This document shows positions 45,485 to 57,617 of a DNA stretch of 64,000 nucleotides, piece by piece. Source of the DNA: Imbricaverruca yamaguchii (lineage: Eukaryota > Arthropoda > Thecostraca > Neoverrucidae); assembly GCA_034440575.1 (NCBI GenBank), contig JAOTOL010001644.1, positions 3,552,001 through 3,616,000 of the forward strand. Reading direction: 5' to 3'. The notes under the pieces were generated by a model, which did no database searches, had not been told where the DNA came from, and worked only from the letters and a program-made list of their open reading frames with translations. Both the position numbers and the translations under genes were made by a program. How positions within the stretch are numbered: position 1 is the first letter of the stretch; the number at the start of each line of letters is the position of its first letter.

Positions 45485-48400
45485 AATAATGTATGAGGAT
45501 ATGCGGAAAAGATCAATGAGCAGCCATGCGAGGTTTGCCTTGCTAATCCAGTACGTTGGCGGCAAATTAGAAAATTTGTCGGCAAATATCTGCCCCGGGG
45601 GGCGGGTTTTACGTAACATGTAACGGAACACCAAGCGGACTCCTGATGGTGCAAATGGATGTAACTAAAACAAAAATACTCAATATAATTGCTGCCGACG
45701 GACACTGCATGTCGCGCTGTGGTCTGCCGTTCGAGGGCAGCCGCGACATCGGGCTGGACGCCGCATGTCCAGCGACGGCGTGTTTGCCTGTCCGGCGGGG
45801 CGGGCCGGACGCCGCGCTCGTATTTGCTCCGCGTATTTGTCAAACGCTCAGCCACGGCGCAGGTGCGGGGTGTTTATGCGACCCGTTCCCAATGACCCCG
45901 TTTTCTCCTTGTCTAAGCTGACCCTTACCTTCAGATATAAACGTCGCGACAACCACGGCACCTCTGCCGTCTCGCCGTCGCCAATATAGAAATTGGTGTT
46001 TTGAGCGAGTGTTGGAGTGATTAGTGGAACAGTGAGTGACCGGTGGAAGTGAATTGATGAACCACGTGCAGCACTGCTCGTCACGGCTGGGTCACCGTGC
46101 CTGACTCTGTTTTCCTGCTTTCTTTCCAAGCTTTTCGTGCTCCTTCATTTCCTAATGTCACTGCTGTCTTGAATTGTTGAATTAGAGGGTTTCTTTAGCA
46201 CTCTTGAGTGTTCTTGACTAAGCACAATTGGAGGGTTCCTTCACTCTTGAATTGGAGTGTTCTTGATTAGGTTCATGGTCTCTTGAATTGGAGAGTTCCT
46301 TTGTCTCCCTTGAATTGAGGAGCTCTAGCCTACAGCCTCTATGATTATGTACATCTATATTTAGGTTACTTCGACTATTTCTTTACATTCTCCCATCATA
46401 CAACTTTCCGACCTCTCACATCGCAATTATTCGTTCCTTTTCCTGTTGTTCTTCACATAATTTCCTTGCACATGTTATTCCCGCTTGCTTCTCTCTTGCT
46501 GTCCCTTCAATACCATTTTCTTTAGGCCCTTTGGCCGTTCAGCCCAATGTTGCGGGGCGGCAGCCACACATATACAGTCCACTACCAGCGGTTGAACACG
46601 GCATCCGCAACAATCGTAACTTTCCGTGATAGAAATTAGCGTTAGAATGCTTTTCTACTTTTCTGCTTGGTTTAAAAGAACGATTCCTTCACATACACCT
46701 TAACTTAACGATTTCCTAATGCATCACAAGCATGCAGCTTTTGCGAATCAAGCTGAAATATTTTATCTTAATTTATTTTACAATGCCAATTATGCAAGCT
46801 TCACCTATAAAGCATCGACAGCACTACGTGAGCCACATGATCGAAACAGCTCCTTAACCCGTTAGTGTGGTTAAAACAATGGAGTAGGAGCGGGCGAGCA
46901 TGGCAGAGCATGTATAATTCGTAATCTCGATTCAGTTCATATGCCATGACGGTGGTTGAAAATCTGTTGCAAAAGTTATGTTTCTCAGGAATGTGGATGT
47001 TTGTGCTCGTGCTCGGTTTTGTCCTTTCCACCTCCGAATACTAAATGTAATCGGCGTTGGGCCGTGGAGAAGCGTTGCATGTTTCCGGGAATCCAGAACA
47101 CAAAGTCAAGTCTGAGATTGTCGTCCATCTGACCCAAGCGTAATCATCTCTGCACATGGCTTATTCTTGTCGGACTTAAAATCCCAAAACAAAGTCTGGT
47201 ATGCACGTCAATATACTATTTGCTTTTAGGAAGATGAAGTGGGTAATTGATTGTGAGCTATCCTTTGATTTATGAATTTAATCGACTGGTTCTTAACCCC
47301 TCGCCGTCTCTCCGGTCAAATCCTCACACCCCGTCTCGGGGGGGGGGAGTAACCCCCGTCTAAAATCCAAACTAAGCGTCGCACGAAAACGAAAGAGGTT
47401 TCATCGGAAAACGCTCAACGTGTATGGTCCGGATCCACCCCCAAAACAATTTCCCAAAAACGTGACACCACCTGGGGGCTAGATTTTCACGACTTTTCAC
47501 GACTTACATTATGTTTTTGACTCTGGGGAGTTCATTTTGGGTGATATATAAAAAAAGAATTATTTAGTATGAGAAAAGGACATTGAAATCGATCAGTGTC
47601 ATACATTATTTGGCCCCCTAAAAGTAAAATCTTATTTTTATTAATATTTCAAAATTTTGAATTTTCACGTTTTCTTTAATTTTCCTTCTCCAATAGATAG
47701 AGCAGACCGAGAAACGTTGTTGGAAGTCAACTTGTACTAATACAAAATGCTTACTTTATCCAGAATCTTCTATTTGAACTGCAATTAGCAAATCTGCAAA
47801 ATTTATATGTAGTCAAAAACGAAAAAAAATAATTCGTACGTTTTGTTGCATCCTTAAGGATAAACAAACGCTGAGAGTTTCATGAAAATATCTGTTTCCG
47901 TTTAAGCGTGACGACTGGTTAAACTTTTTGGAGGTGACCTCACTTGACCTTGACTAACTCGTTGACTCTAGATGACCTGACTTCAAAATTTTGAAACGGC
48001 ATGGCAAATTTATATGGAAAATGTATGCCAAATTTGGGCGCGCTGCCCCTCGCCGTTCGTCCACTATCTACGAAAAACCTGAGGAGGGGCGGTTGAAGAC
48101 CCCCCAGCGACTGGACAGGTTAATCAACCCTTTCATAACCACCAATATTTTTTTTCCTGTGAACAACTTGATGTGTAATGCATGAAAGCCTACTTTGAAG
48201 ACATTTTAATTCATCGTGAGGGAGACCAGAAGTTAAGAGAGTCTTCCTTCAAGTAGTGCTTTTATTGAAACTTATTACTCTTCAATGAAGTGCTCTAGAA
48301 TCACAAATAAAATATGGAAGAGGGCTGCTACTCTAAAATTATATAGTTCAGGTAAACAATTTTGGTTGCCAGCGTTTTCTCCTCCAAGATTTCATCTTGC

Positions 48401-48885
48401 TTTCATCTTCCTCTCGAAATGTGACGCCTTTATCCAGCGGCAATTTGCAAGCCCTCTCTCGTGCAGGATGCAACTCCATTTGATGTGCTCCAGGGAGCAT
48501 GGACAAACAACGCGCGCTTCACCACGCTGTCTGGATGCACCTGATGGAGCATTCCTTGTCGGCTCCATGGTGTACACAATGTGAAGATGTTGTGACAGAT
48601 CAGTGAGCTGTGTCATCACAGATGGGGACATGTCAGGTAGTTTATCGACGAGGCAGTGATTCGTCAGCAGTTCATCTTACTCGTCCCCCCCCCTAACGCA
48701 CATGGCTAGTGCTAAATGTGGTAGGGATTATAACTTAGTAAAAACGCTTTGTAGGTTCATAGCTTTTCGAAAGTCATTGGAGGGTCTAATCTCGATTTAG
48801 ATAGGCTTTTTGTCATGAGCTGCACATGAAAACTTGGCTAGCACATGCTTTCTCTCCGGCCAATCTTGGCTAGCACATGCTATCC
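45485..48885. other. Anonymous sequence, no gene recognised
   Basis: Includes a short GC-rich patch at about 45690-45870 with conflicting frames, and an AT-rich block 47297-48119 bounded by TTAA on both sides (see rejected items). No exon or known element is supported. Confidence 0.4.
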
Positions 48886-48887
48886 GC

Positions 48888-48999
48888 CGCCAATCTGTCA
48901 CGCCGATTGGTCGCGGGCGAAGAGTAGCGACAGGCGAGACTCGAATCCACAATCTTTCGATTGTGAGACGAGCAACTGACCCCTAAACTACTCGTCCCC
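48888..48999 (-). mobile_element. tRNA-derived SINE-like repeat, copy 2
   Basis: Closely matches 41479-41590 in the same orientation. The A box TAGTTTAGGGG still fits the consensus; the B box ATTCGAGTC has lost its first G. The CCAATC ... GATTGG stem-loop is preserved. Just to the right in element sense, CTTGGCTAGCACATGCT is duplicated (48834-48850 and 48864-48880). Confidence 0.72.
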
Positions 49000-49061
49000 G
49001 GTTTGAAAACGTGAAAGCTCGGCTGGTCGGATGAATTTTGTCGTACAGACACTTTGAGTAT

Positions 49062-49252
49062 AGACGCGGGGGAGACTCGCTCGGATATAGACACGGGGTA
49101 GACTCTCTCTGGTACAGTCATGGGGGTAAACTGGCTCGGGTACAGGTACGGGGGTAGACTCGCTCGGGTACAGACACGGCATTTAACTCGCTCGGGTACA
49201 GATATGGCGTTAAACTCGATCGAGTACAGACACGGTACTAAACTCACTTGGG
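49062..49252. repeat. ~29-bp minisatellite (ACTCGCTCGGGTACAGACACGG)
   Basis: Seven diverged units, each with CTCGCTCGGGTACAGACACG and a short GGGGTAGA-like link. Confidence 0.85.
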
Positions 49253-49379
49253 TTTCGCCATCGCTCGCAACCACCGGCGAAGCATACACAACACACAATA
49301 CACAATTCAAACCACTATATTCATAAACGAACCCATCAGCTTATTCGACTCGTTTTCTCATTCTATACGACCCGCCTCC

Positions 49380-49950
49380 CGCTACACCGTTTGCACGCAC
49401 CGAGAAGAGCGCGCGCGCTCTCTCTCCCCCTCTCCTCCGTGGGCGGCGCGTCGGCCAACCGGGCCGCGGCGGCGAAGTCCCGGCATCGAGCTTCGCGCTA
49501 GGTCAGTAGCGTTTCCAGCGACGTGCGGTAACCACGTGACCGGTGCTGGCGTCACACAGTGCTGCTCGGGTGACCCAGTACGGCGCACATCGGCAGTAGG
49601 GCGTCGGAGGTGTTCGCTTAGCCTTCCGGGTACACGTCGATCAGCGTGCCAGCGACGGAGCTGCTGAGCAATCGTTCCGACCCTCGCGACAGCCAGACGT
49701 GACGACGTCGAGGACGAGTCAGCCGGGCCGGCGCCACCTGCAGCCTGTGTGTGCCGACCTCACAGGTGACGATCACGTCTGGTCACGCGCCTGGCACCTC
49801 CTCATCGGGAGATCATCGGCTGGCTGTGGGCCGACTGGGCACCAACAGAACGGGACTGCCGGGCAGGTGGGCCCGGAGCAGCGGTGCCTACCCGGCCTGC
49901 CACAGCCGAACACCGGCCCGTAACGGCCACGGCCACATCTCCGAATGACG
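49380..49950 (+). promoter_or_regulatory. CpG-rich block ending at a consensus splice donor
   Basis: Dense CpG from about 49385 to 49950. It ends in CCGAATGACG|GTAAGTGCC, where GTAAGT at 49951-49956 is a perfect donor and ATG ACG lies immediately before it. It could be a promoter with a mainly non-coding first exon. A 61-codon frame is open to the donor, but no family is recognised. A 44-bp array starts 50 bp further on, inside the presumed intron. Confidence 0.3.
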
Positions 49951-49999
49951 GTAAGTGCCGGCGTGAGCTCGGTGTGCGAGACACAGCTGGACGGGTGCT

Positions 50000-50605
50000 G
50001 GTCTTATATCGCGTCCGGTGACCGACAGTATCAGGCGATGCCATAGCTAATGTCGCGTCCGGTGGCCGACAGTATCAGACGATGCCATAGCTAATGTCGC
50101 GTCCGGTGACCGACAGTATCAGACGATGCCATAGCTAAGTCGTCGGTGCACAGTACAGAGTGCCTAGCTAATGTCGCGTCCGGTGGCCGACAGTATCAGA
50201 CGATGCCATAGCTAAGTCGGTGGCCGACAGTATAAGACGAAGCCATAACTAATATCGCCTCCCGGGGGCCAAAAAAAAAAAAAGAAACAAAAGTAATGTC
50301 GCGTCCGGTGACCGACAGTATCAGGCGATGCCATAGCTAATGTCGCGTCCGGTGGCCGACAGTATCAGACGATGCCATAGCTAATGTCGCGTCCGGTGAC
50401 CGACAGTATCAGGCGATGCCATAGCTAATGTCGCGTCCGGTGGCCGACAGTATCAGACGATGCCATAGCTAATGTCGCGTCCGGTGGCCGACAGTATCAG
50501 ACGATGCCATAGCTAAAGTTACGTCAGGTGGCCGACAGCATTAGGTGATGCCGATAGCATCAGGTGATGTCGATAGTAACAGATGATGCAGACAGTATCA
50601 GGTGA
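50000..50605. repeat. 44-bp minisatellite, interrupted
   Basis: About twelve units: TAATGTCGCGTCCGGTGGCC, GACAGTATCAGACGATGCCA, TAGC. Truncated units occur at about 50133-50160 and 50212-50260. An A13-containing insert (CCCGGGGGCC then poly-A) sits at 50262-50290 between two blocks of good units. The right end decays to shorter GACAGTATCAGGTGATG units. Confidence 0.93.
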
Positions 50606-50609
50606 TGCC

Positions 50610-52200
50610 ATAGCTAACGCGCACTGGTCGGTTGAGACATAGTACCTCAGTCGAATTCACATGCTGTTCCAGCAACAAGGACTTCTGAGGCCTTGTCAAA
50701 GCAGTTCGAATGCAAGATAAAAACATGGAAATCGCATTTGTGTATGAGCAAATACTTACGCTCATCAGCAGCTGAAGCACAGGCTTACTGTACTCTGCAT
50801 CAGCATTAATCATCAATATTTGATCGAAAGTGAGTCCAAATGCAAAAGGAATGATTTGCATTCACTAAGTCTGGAAGCGGTTAAGCTGTATACGAGTCAT
50901 ATCTGCATATTGCATTGCTTTCAGCATTCATCCTCATTCATATTGCACTTATTAAAATAGGGAAATATTGTTGAACATCAATCATGCAGTCTTTAGAGCC
51001 TAAGATATACATTAATGGGTGGAGCCTGGGAAGATATTGTGATGCTGCCGTTCTTATAACTGGTAAGCTCAAAATATTCACGGGCTGCCCCATGCGGTAC
51101 AAATGAAACATGAAGTGCGTGCAGGCCTCTGGCGTATCGTAGTCGTGCTGCAAATCCCAATAAAATGTGAAGCTCTGCTCACTTACATTATATTACACAT
51201 TTTCCAAACAAAATTCACCACAAATGATATTGGGATGCGTGCAATGTTTTAATTGGTGAGCTAAGAATACTCGGGGCGGCCCAATGGGGTACAATATTAA
51301 CATGACAAGTCATTGGGCACTTCGGACACACATCACCACGGTCAAAATTCACAAGATGAGAAGCCGAACTGATCGAATTATGCTACAGATATACAGCTGA
51401 TGTTGCAGAACATCCGCTATATTCGGTTTGCTTCATCTATATCTATGAATGGAGAACCACAGACTTAGGAGCCGAAATAGGTCCATCGATCTCACGAGTA
51501 CAATCGACAACTAAAGATGCTCGTAAAACTGATTAACATGAAATGTAAGCTTCCTTAAATTACGTACTTGATAGTTTGTTTACAGGCACGGTGCAATGTT
51601 TTGCATCAGTATATCCAGAGTAAAGAGCGGCGGATTCCTACGCGATGCGACCCGCCGCGTCGGCTCAGCACACAAATGAAGGCAATTACTCGGCGCGACG
51701 CTACGTCACTGCTTCACAATTAGGAAGTGTGTCCGGCAGAGAGAGACATACACTTCCAGGCCGCGGATGAAGGTTTCAATATAACTTCATGGGTGGATGC
51801 AATAGCATCAGATTGCCCACCATAGCAGCCTGAACTCTCAACGCGCTGATTTCGCATTGGCGGATGCGTGGCGCGGAGAGTGGAGAGGCTGCTTGTGACT
51901 TGTGACCGATGTAGGTCGGCGGCGGTCGGCCAAGATGTCGGCGGCCGTCGGAAGTGGGTCATCGTGCGGCGCTGGCGTCCCCGCGCTCCTGGCCGCACCG
52001 CGTCAGCAGGCGCGCGCCACAATAGGCAAATTAGAGACGGATCCAGTGGTGTACGTGCTGCACGGGGCAGCTTCCCGGCCGGAGAATAGGCGTAACCAGA
52101 AGCTTCCACCTTGCAGTGAGGTCGTAAACAGTTGGGAAATGAATGAAGGGAGGGAAGGAGGGAGGGAGGAAGGGAGAGACACGGGGGCATAGACAGGGAC
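50610..52200. other. Anonymous sequence, no gene recognised
   Basis: Mostly AT-rich with short frames. 51840-52090 is GC-rich with conflicting frames. Confidence 0.4.
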
Positions 52201-52212
52201 TGAGACAGATAC

Positions 52213-52432
<220 letters not shown>

Positions 52433-52984
52433 GATAAGCTGGGGGCTTAATAATTTTAGTTTTAATCGCTGGTGATATGTAACAGTCAAATACAGCTGCG
52501 TTTACCATGTCCCAAAACTTGGAGTGAAATTCGAGAATATGTGATGGTCCGGGATTCGATCAGGGATAGCTAACAGCAATTCTTCGTTGCTCTGCATTAA
52601 CATCATTTGTTGCTTGACCAATTCGTTGGCATGCACACATGCTGCAGCTCTAACCTACATAAAGAAACAATATTCCATTTAGAGCACTGAAGGAGAAAAC
52701 GTCATCTACTTGATGACGTCACAATCAGTGGCGCAGAATGACTTCATCAGAGAATACCTTAGCACAAGTTGTAGAGTGGGAGGGGTCCTGAAAGCTTGAA
52801 GCTCTGTGCGCTGGATTATCACTTTAGTCTGAAACACTGCAGTACAGAGGGCGTTATGACGGCACGCCCTCATTCCAGCTGATACTAGGATATTTGATGT
52901 AGTAGAACTTCCAGGATCCTGGATCGAATGGTTATCTGCTGGCTATGGCAGGGAATTTCCAGGATCCAGAATGTGATTACCAGT

Positions 52985-53321
52985 TTATCGAAATGACTTC
53001 CAGGATCGGTGACTAGTATCTTGATTTTCTATAGGATTGTTCGTTGTCCGTTGTCTGGGATCTATCCGCTCAGTTTGTTGAATGGTTTTTGTAAGGGAAG
53101 CCAAGATCCAGTCGCAATTTGTACATACAAAAATCCGGTTCTTAGATATATCCGCAAGCTCCTCCATGAGCACGTCTAGAGTCGGAGGTATGCATGTTAC
53201 GATGACCGGTGATGTGTATCTATGGTGAAATGCAGTCACCAGCGTACGGGCGTCTATGGCCGGACGTATGCTGTTCAGTTCAGTCAAATGCCGTGCAGTC
53301 CGTGTGAGATTGGGATCTGTT
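52985..53321 (-). CDS. Unrecognised ~112-aa coding segment, probably mobile-element derived
   Basis: A single open minus-strand frame between a TGA near 53322 and a stop at 52985, in non-repetitive DNA. Its composition is protein-like: NLTRTARHLTELNSIRPAID, then SPVIVTCIPPTLDVLMEEL, then FVCTNCDWILASLTKTI. The IPPT and CTNC motifs and the helix-rich end suggest real coding ancestry. No start codon context, partner frame or flanking exon is visible. I suspect a fragment of a retrotransposon first ORF; that is a guess. Confidence 0.35.
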
Positions 53322-53714
53322 ATTTTTTGTCAGATTGGGAAAGAGTATTTTAATTCTGGCTTCATGACAGTGGTTTCATAACGTGAAAATGGTGCAAATT
53401 GAGCATGACTTTTATATACGGTACAGTATCCGGTGTCATAATTTTCCAACGGTGTATGTTTTAACACTGGTTATTTGAGTCGGATAGTTCCCTTGGTTCT
53501 CTACTGCGCACGGTATTTATCCTACCATCAATAAGAACATATACCAAGTATTGGCGGTCCATGGAGCTATTTTTTATCTTCCCTATCATAGAAAATAACT
53601 TGCTAATTAAAAAAAAAGTCGAACTGCAATCAACAATTCAGCATTGGATGACTTGCTGGGGTTCAAGTTGTATCCCATTTGTTGCTCAACTAAATCATTC
53701 CTACTTCCCTCCCC

Positions 53715-53761
53715 TCCTTTTTTATCTCTCTTTCTCTTTCTCTCTTCTCTCTCCCTCTCTC

Positions 53762-53834
<73 letters not shown>

Positions 53835-53835
53835 T
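53715..53835. repeat. (CT)n microsatellite
   Basis: Imperfect CT/CTTT at the left edge, then about 65 bp of perfect CT. Confidence 0.95.
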
Positions 53836-54331
53836 TTCCCTTTAAGTCTCGAACAACTTACGGCCTCGCTGCAAGGTCTCAACTTCCACCCGGGAGCTCT
53901 CTCGTGCAGCACGTGCGCAACTCACCATCAGATATGCAACCAATCGTGAAGTGTAAGCTTCGATTCATCAAAACACAAACATTCAGCAAAACACAGTGCG
54001 ACATCGCCAGGCTATCTGTTGCCATTCCACTTGGCTTGCGCCTGGTCGGAGCATCTATATTTTACATTGCCGGGCTGTCTGGCGCCATTCCATTAAGCTA
54101 CAGACTGGAGCTTTGTCAGATCAGCATGGTCTTCCACTGTTGGGCCGGCGTGGGCAGTGGCAGGTGTCGGCTGGTCCGGCAGCGGCGCTTTACCAGCCGG
54201 CAGGAGTATTCACCATTGGTCGGCAGTAGATGTCGCGACATCTCGTGGTCCATGATGCAACCGCTGGCGCCACGGGGCCGCTTCCTGGCCAGCATTCTCT
54301 GACCAGCAGGCAGTTGGAGCGACGGATGGCG

Positions 54332-54680
54332 GCTGTCGTGCACTCTAGTGAAGCATAGATGTGGGTCATGCACTCTAGTGATGCAAGGCTGTGGGTCATG
54401 CACTCTAGTGATGCAAGGCTGTGGGTCATGCACTCTAGTGAAGCAAGGCTGTGGGTCATGTACTCTAGCGAAGCAAGTCCGTGTTAGTCATGCACTCCAT
54501 TAAAGCATGGATGTGGGTCATGCACCCTAGTGAAGCAATGCTGTGGGCCATGCATTCTAGTGAAGCAATGCTGTGGGTCATGCACTCTGGTGGAAAACTG
54601 TGAGTCATGCACTCTAGTGAAGCCACTCTAGTGAAGTAAGGCTGTGGCTGATGCACTCCAATGAAGCGATGCGGTGAACA
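54332..54680. repeat. 30-bp minisatellite (GTGGGTCATGCACTCTAGTG...)
   Basis: About eleven units of GTGGGTCATGCACTCTAGTG plus ATGCAAGGCT, with shortened units at 54595-54650. The array ends 70 bp before the DNA transposon. Confidence 0.93.
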
Positions 54681-54747
54681 TGGGTCTTTGGGACATTCAT
54701 TAAACACGAATGCGCATAGCATGTATCCACATCAGCAGGTATGCACA

Positions 54748-55052
54748 ATTAGGGTGTGTCACGAAGGACCTTTTTTTGTAAATTGCACTTTGCTTAGTGA
54801 AATTATCGTGCAGATCACCTAAAAGAAACCTGTGGTCGAAACCAAATCGAAATCAAACAATAAACAAAATATGCGACAGGCCGATAAAGAAACAAATTTG
54901 CCGGGCGCCCGGCGTTGAAGTCTCCAGTGATGGCGCTCCGTTGCGATTGGCATCTAACACCACGCGTCCGGCCACCGTCGGAGCGCCGCCGCGGCGCTGT
55001 GACGAAAAAGGCGGCAGTCGGTTGTGTGGATGACTGATGAATGGATTCTGGT
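54748..55052. repeat. Left terminal inverted repeat of the transposon
   Basis: Reverse complement of 57618-57911 apart from point changes and short indels, including a longer TTTTTTTGTAAATTGCA stretch near 54771. Contains CCGGGCGCCCGG at 54901-54912. Confidence 0.9.
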
Positions 55053-55462
55053 GATGAAGCTCATTAATAAAACTCAATGAAAGTGTTTAGTGGGGTAAAA
55101 GGCTTTTGATACGCACCAGTCGCTTAATAAGTTGCCTGGATATCTGACGCATGAAAGAAAGGTTCACTTGACGTTGCTTGTTCGTTCCATTTTCAATCAG
55201 TAGATCTATCGGCGTATAATGGTAATATTTTCACTTTTGAAAGATTGAACATCTTCAAAATTCCTCGTCTGTTTACATCGAAGACCAATTAAATCATTCT
55301 GAGACACTTGTTATCTTATTGTTATGACAAATAGACCAGGGGAAATCGGCATCCTGCTCCGTTCCACTACAACCGAAGGAGACGGGCATACAGCGACGTC
55401 ACCTTTTGTACGAGCGGCCACATTTTTGGTACGAACTATCATTTTATAACTGTACTACTTGT

Positions 55463-57247
55463 CTACATGCTCGACAGAAAACCCGACATGAAATCCTTTT
55501 TGCTGCTGAGCACTGGCATTGCCAACCTGTGTTTCAACTTCGCCACAATGTAACCGTGGCGGGCCTCTTCACCAATCACCTTCAAAGACGCCTCGATCAC
55601 CACTTTCACCATCCGTTCCACCGTCTGACTGTGCACGGGGTATGGCGGTACTTCGAGAGGACTCGCGATGATGTCTAGTAAGTCATCATCGGACAGTTGT
55701 TGCGTCAAGGGCGGCTCGGTTATCGCCTCATTACACCAATCAATCAGCCCCATGATGCTGTTTGCCCCCATATTCACTTTTGGAAGCTTGAACTTCCGCA
55801 CTTCGTCAGTATCACTATCGACTTGAGTTCTGCGACACTGCTGGATTTGAGTGACCGCCCTTTCCCGTGTGGCTTGATCTTGGCCCGCTGCCATTGCTAG
55901 CAGTACTGCCTCAGGGTGACACCAGTAGCTGTTGCGCTGTGTTACCGGCTGCACCATGGCCGCTATCTCAGGTCGCAAACTTTTGAGAAGTTGCACGCTG
56001 TGCAGCGCATTGCCAGGACCGTCAGAACATTTCCAGTTCTTCTTGATGTAGAACCACATGGGAGTATAGTGGCACACGATGAACTCCGCTAGCATTCTCA
56101 GACTGTCTGATGGCTGTTCGGTTGATATGTAGAGCCGGAGAATTCGCGCCGCCAGTCAGCCACCTGGAGTGGTTTAGTGGACCGATCTTCATTTTCGCAG
56201 TTCTATCTGAGATACAGCCAGTCTGGACACTACGCGCCAGACTGTACAGAATAGCATGGTCTGAACTTAGGTCACTGAGAATCTCCTGCGTCATTTCTGA
56301 AACATTTCCGCCATCGATTGGCTCAAAATCGACTACTGGCAAGGCTTCTACTGCGCCTGCAGCAGCCCGGCCCATAAGCCCACTAAACGACTTAGGTCCT
56401 GTTGTGACTCCATCTAACTGGCTAAATACTGCACGAAGATTAAATTCATTTGCATGAAGTTGGCACACAAACCAGTGGACGGGGCGTTTTTATCCGAGCT
56501 CAAACAAACGGATAATACCACCTTTTTGGCCAGTATTAACTCTCGTGCTGTCACAGCCAAGCACAGAAACATCCTCACCAAACTCATATGCCACGGCGTT
56601 CAGGTCCTGAAAAATGTCCTCCGCTTTCCCAGTCTGTGGGGTAAAATGTCCTAAATATGCACTGTCTGGCTCGGATACAACCACAATGTGCTCTTCCGTC
56701 TTCTTTGAACTGGCTGTCATAAGCGTGTCGTCTTTTCTACCGTCGAAGTAGAGACCAGATACACGACCTGCATGATCCTCATGGCTCTGGGCTACTACCT
56801 CTCTTCTAGTCCGATCCCTTGCTCGCCATACTTTTTTGCTATCCACTATGCAGTCCATATCGTCAGAAGTGATCCGACCAATGTCCACTTGGAAACCGTT
56901 TATGATCGCAGCACACGCACGATTAGACACTCCGTACCGACCTGCTGCTAGAGCCGTATTTAGCAGTTCGTCTGTGTTACTGTTCACCATATATTCTGAC
57001 TCATTGACTACAGATGTGAGCGATGATGAATCTATGGCGGAATCTTGGTCTGAATAGAATCTAGCTGGGCCATTCCAGACGGTCTAGGTTGTGGTGATGT
57101 GACTCTCTCGGCGGTCAGACGCCTCCTTTCGTCCATGGCGCGTCGACGAGTGGTTTCACGGATATCTGCGGTGCCAATTTGCATTTGGCGAGGTCCTCTC
57201 TGGTCTTGGACAAAGGGAAACTCCATTCGTGGCACTTTGTCGGCCAT
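55463..57247 (-). pseudogene. Transposase-like gene of an unclassified transposon family, disrupted
   Basis: Only gene inside the TIR element; presumed transposase. It probably starts at MADKVPRMEFPFVQ (57247). A frame change near 57065-57085 leads to the next block (WNGPARFYS ... AAGRYGVSNRACAAIINGF ... VNTGQKGGIIRLFELG). An in-frame TAA at 56490-56492 interrupts it and it continues as KRPVHWFVCQLHANEFNLR, GPKSFSGLMGRA and NHSRWLTG. A one-base shift near 56144-56152 leads to the last block (LAEFIVCHYTPMWFYIK, LIDWCNEAITEPPLTQQL). From memory, the LHANE, SFSG, HSRWLT and TEPPL motifs occur in order in uncharacterised proteins of many invertebrate genomes. About 590 codons in total; no classical DDE, zinc-finger or integrase signature is obvious. 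This copy cannot make a full protein. Confidence 0.75.
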
Positions 57248-57617
57248 CGCACATTTGCAGCTATCGATATCAGCACATTTTCGCGATATCGCGATATCAC
57301 ATTTCAGCACATCGATATCAGATATCAGCACGGCTCGTGTCGCCGTCGTTAATAGGTTGTCCCTACTGCTGATAATCCCAGTTTCCCTTGAAACTTGAGT
57401 AACGAAAAGGAACAGGAGACTTGGATTGACTAATAAAGCAGGGATGTATGGCATGCGAAGCTATTTTGTGTCGTTAGTGCGTACGCAATTTATTCGAATG
57501 ATTCATAGCACTGTGAAAGGTGGAGCACAGACAAAGGAAAGTGGAGCGATCAGTCCTCCGGTGAAGTTTAATCTTTACAATCAGATATATCCCGGATCCC
57601 CTGATCTGTTTTTGAAT

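Noticed and set aside
47293..48123. TTAA-flanked block as a piggyBac-type element
   Set aside because: TTAA flanks both sides, but the sequences next to them (CCCCTCGCCG and GACTGGACAGG) are not convincing inverted repeats, and TTAA is common in AT-rich DNA.
54748..54760. Telomeric TTAGGG at the transposon end
   Set aside because: A single TTAGGG hexamer in the TIR and no tandem telomere repeat; chance is sufficient.
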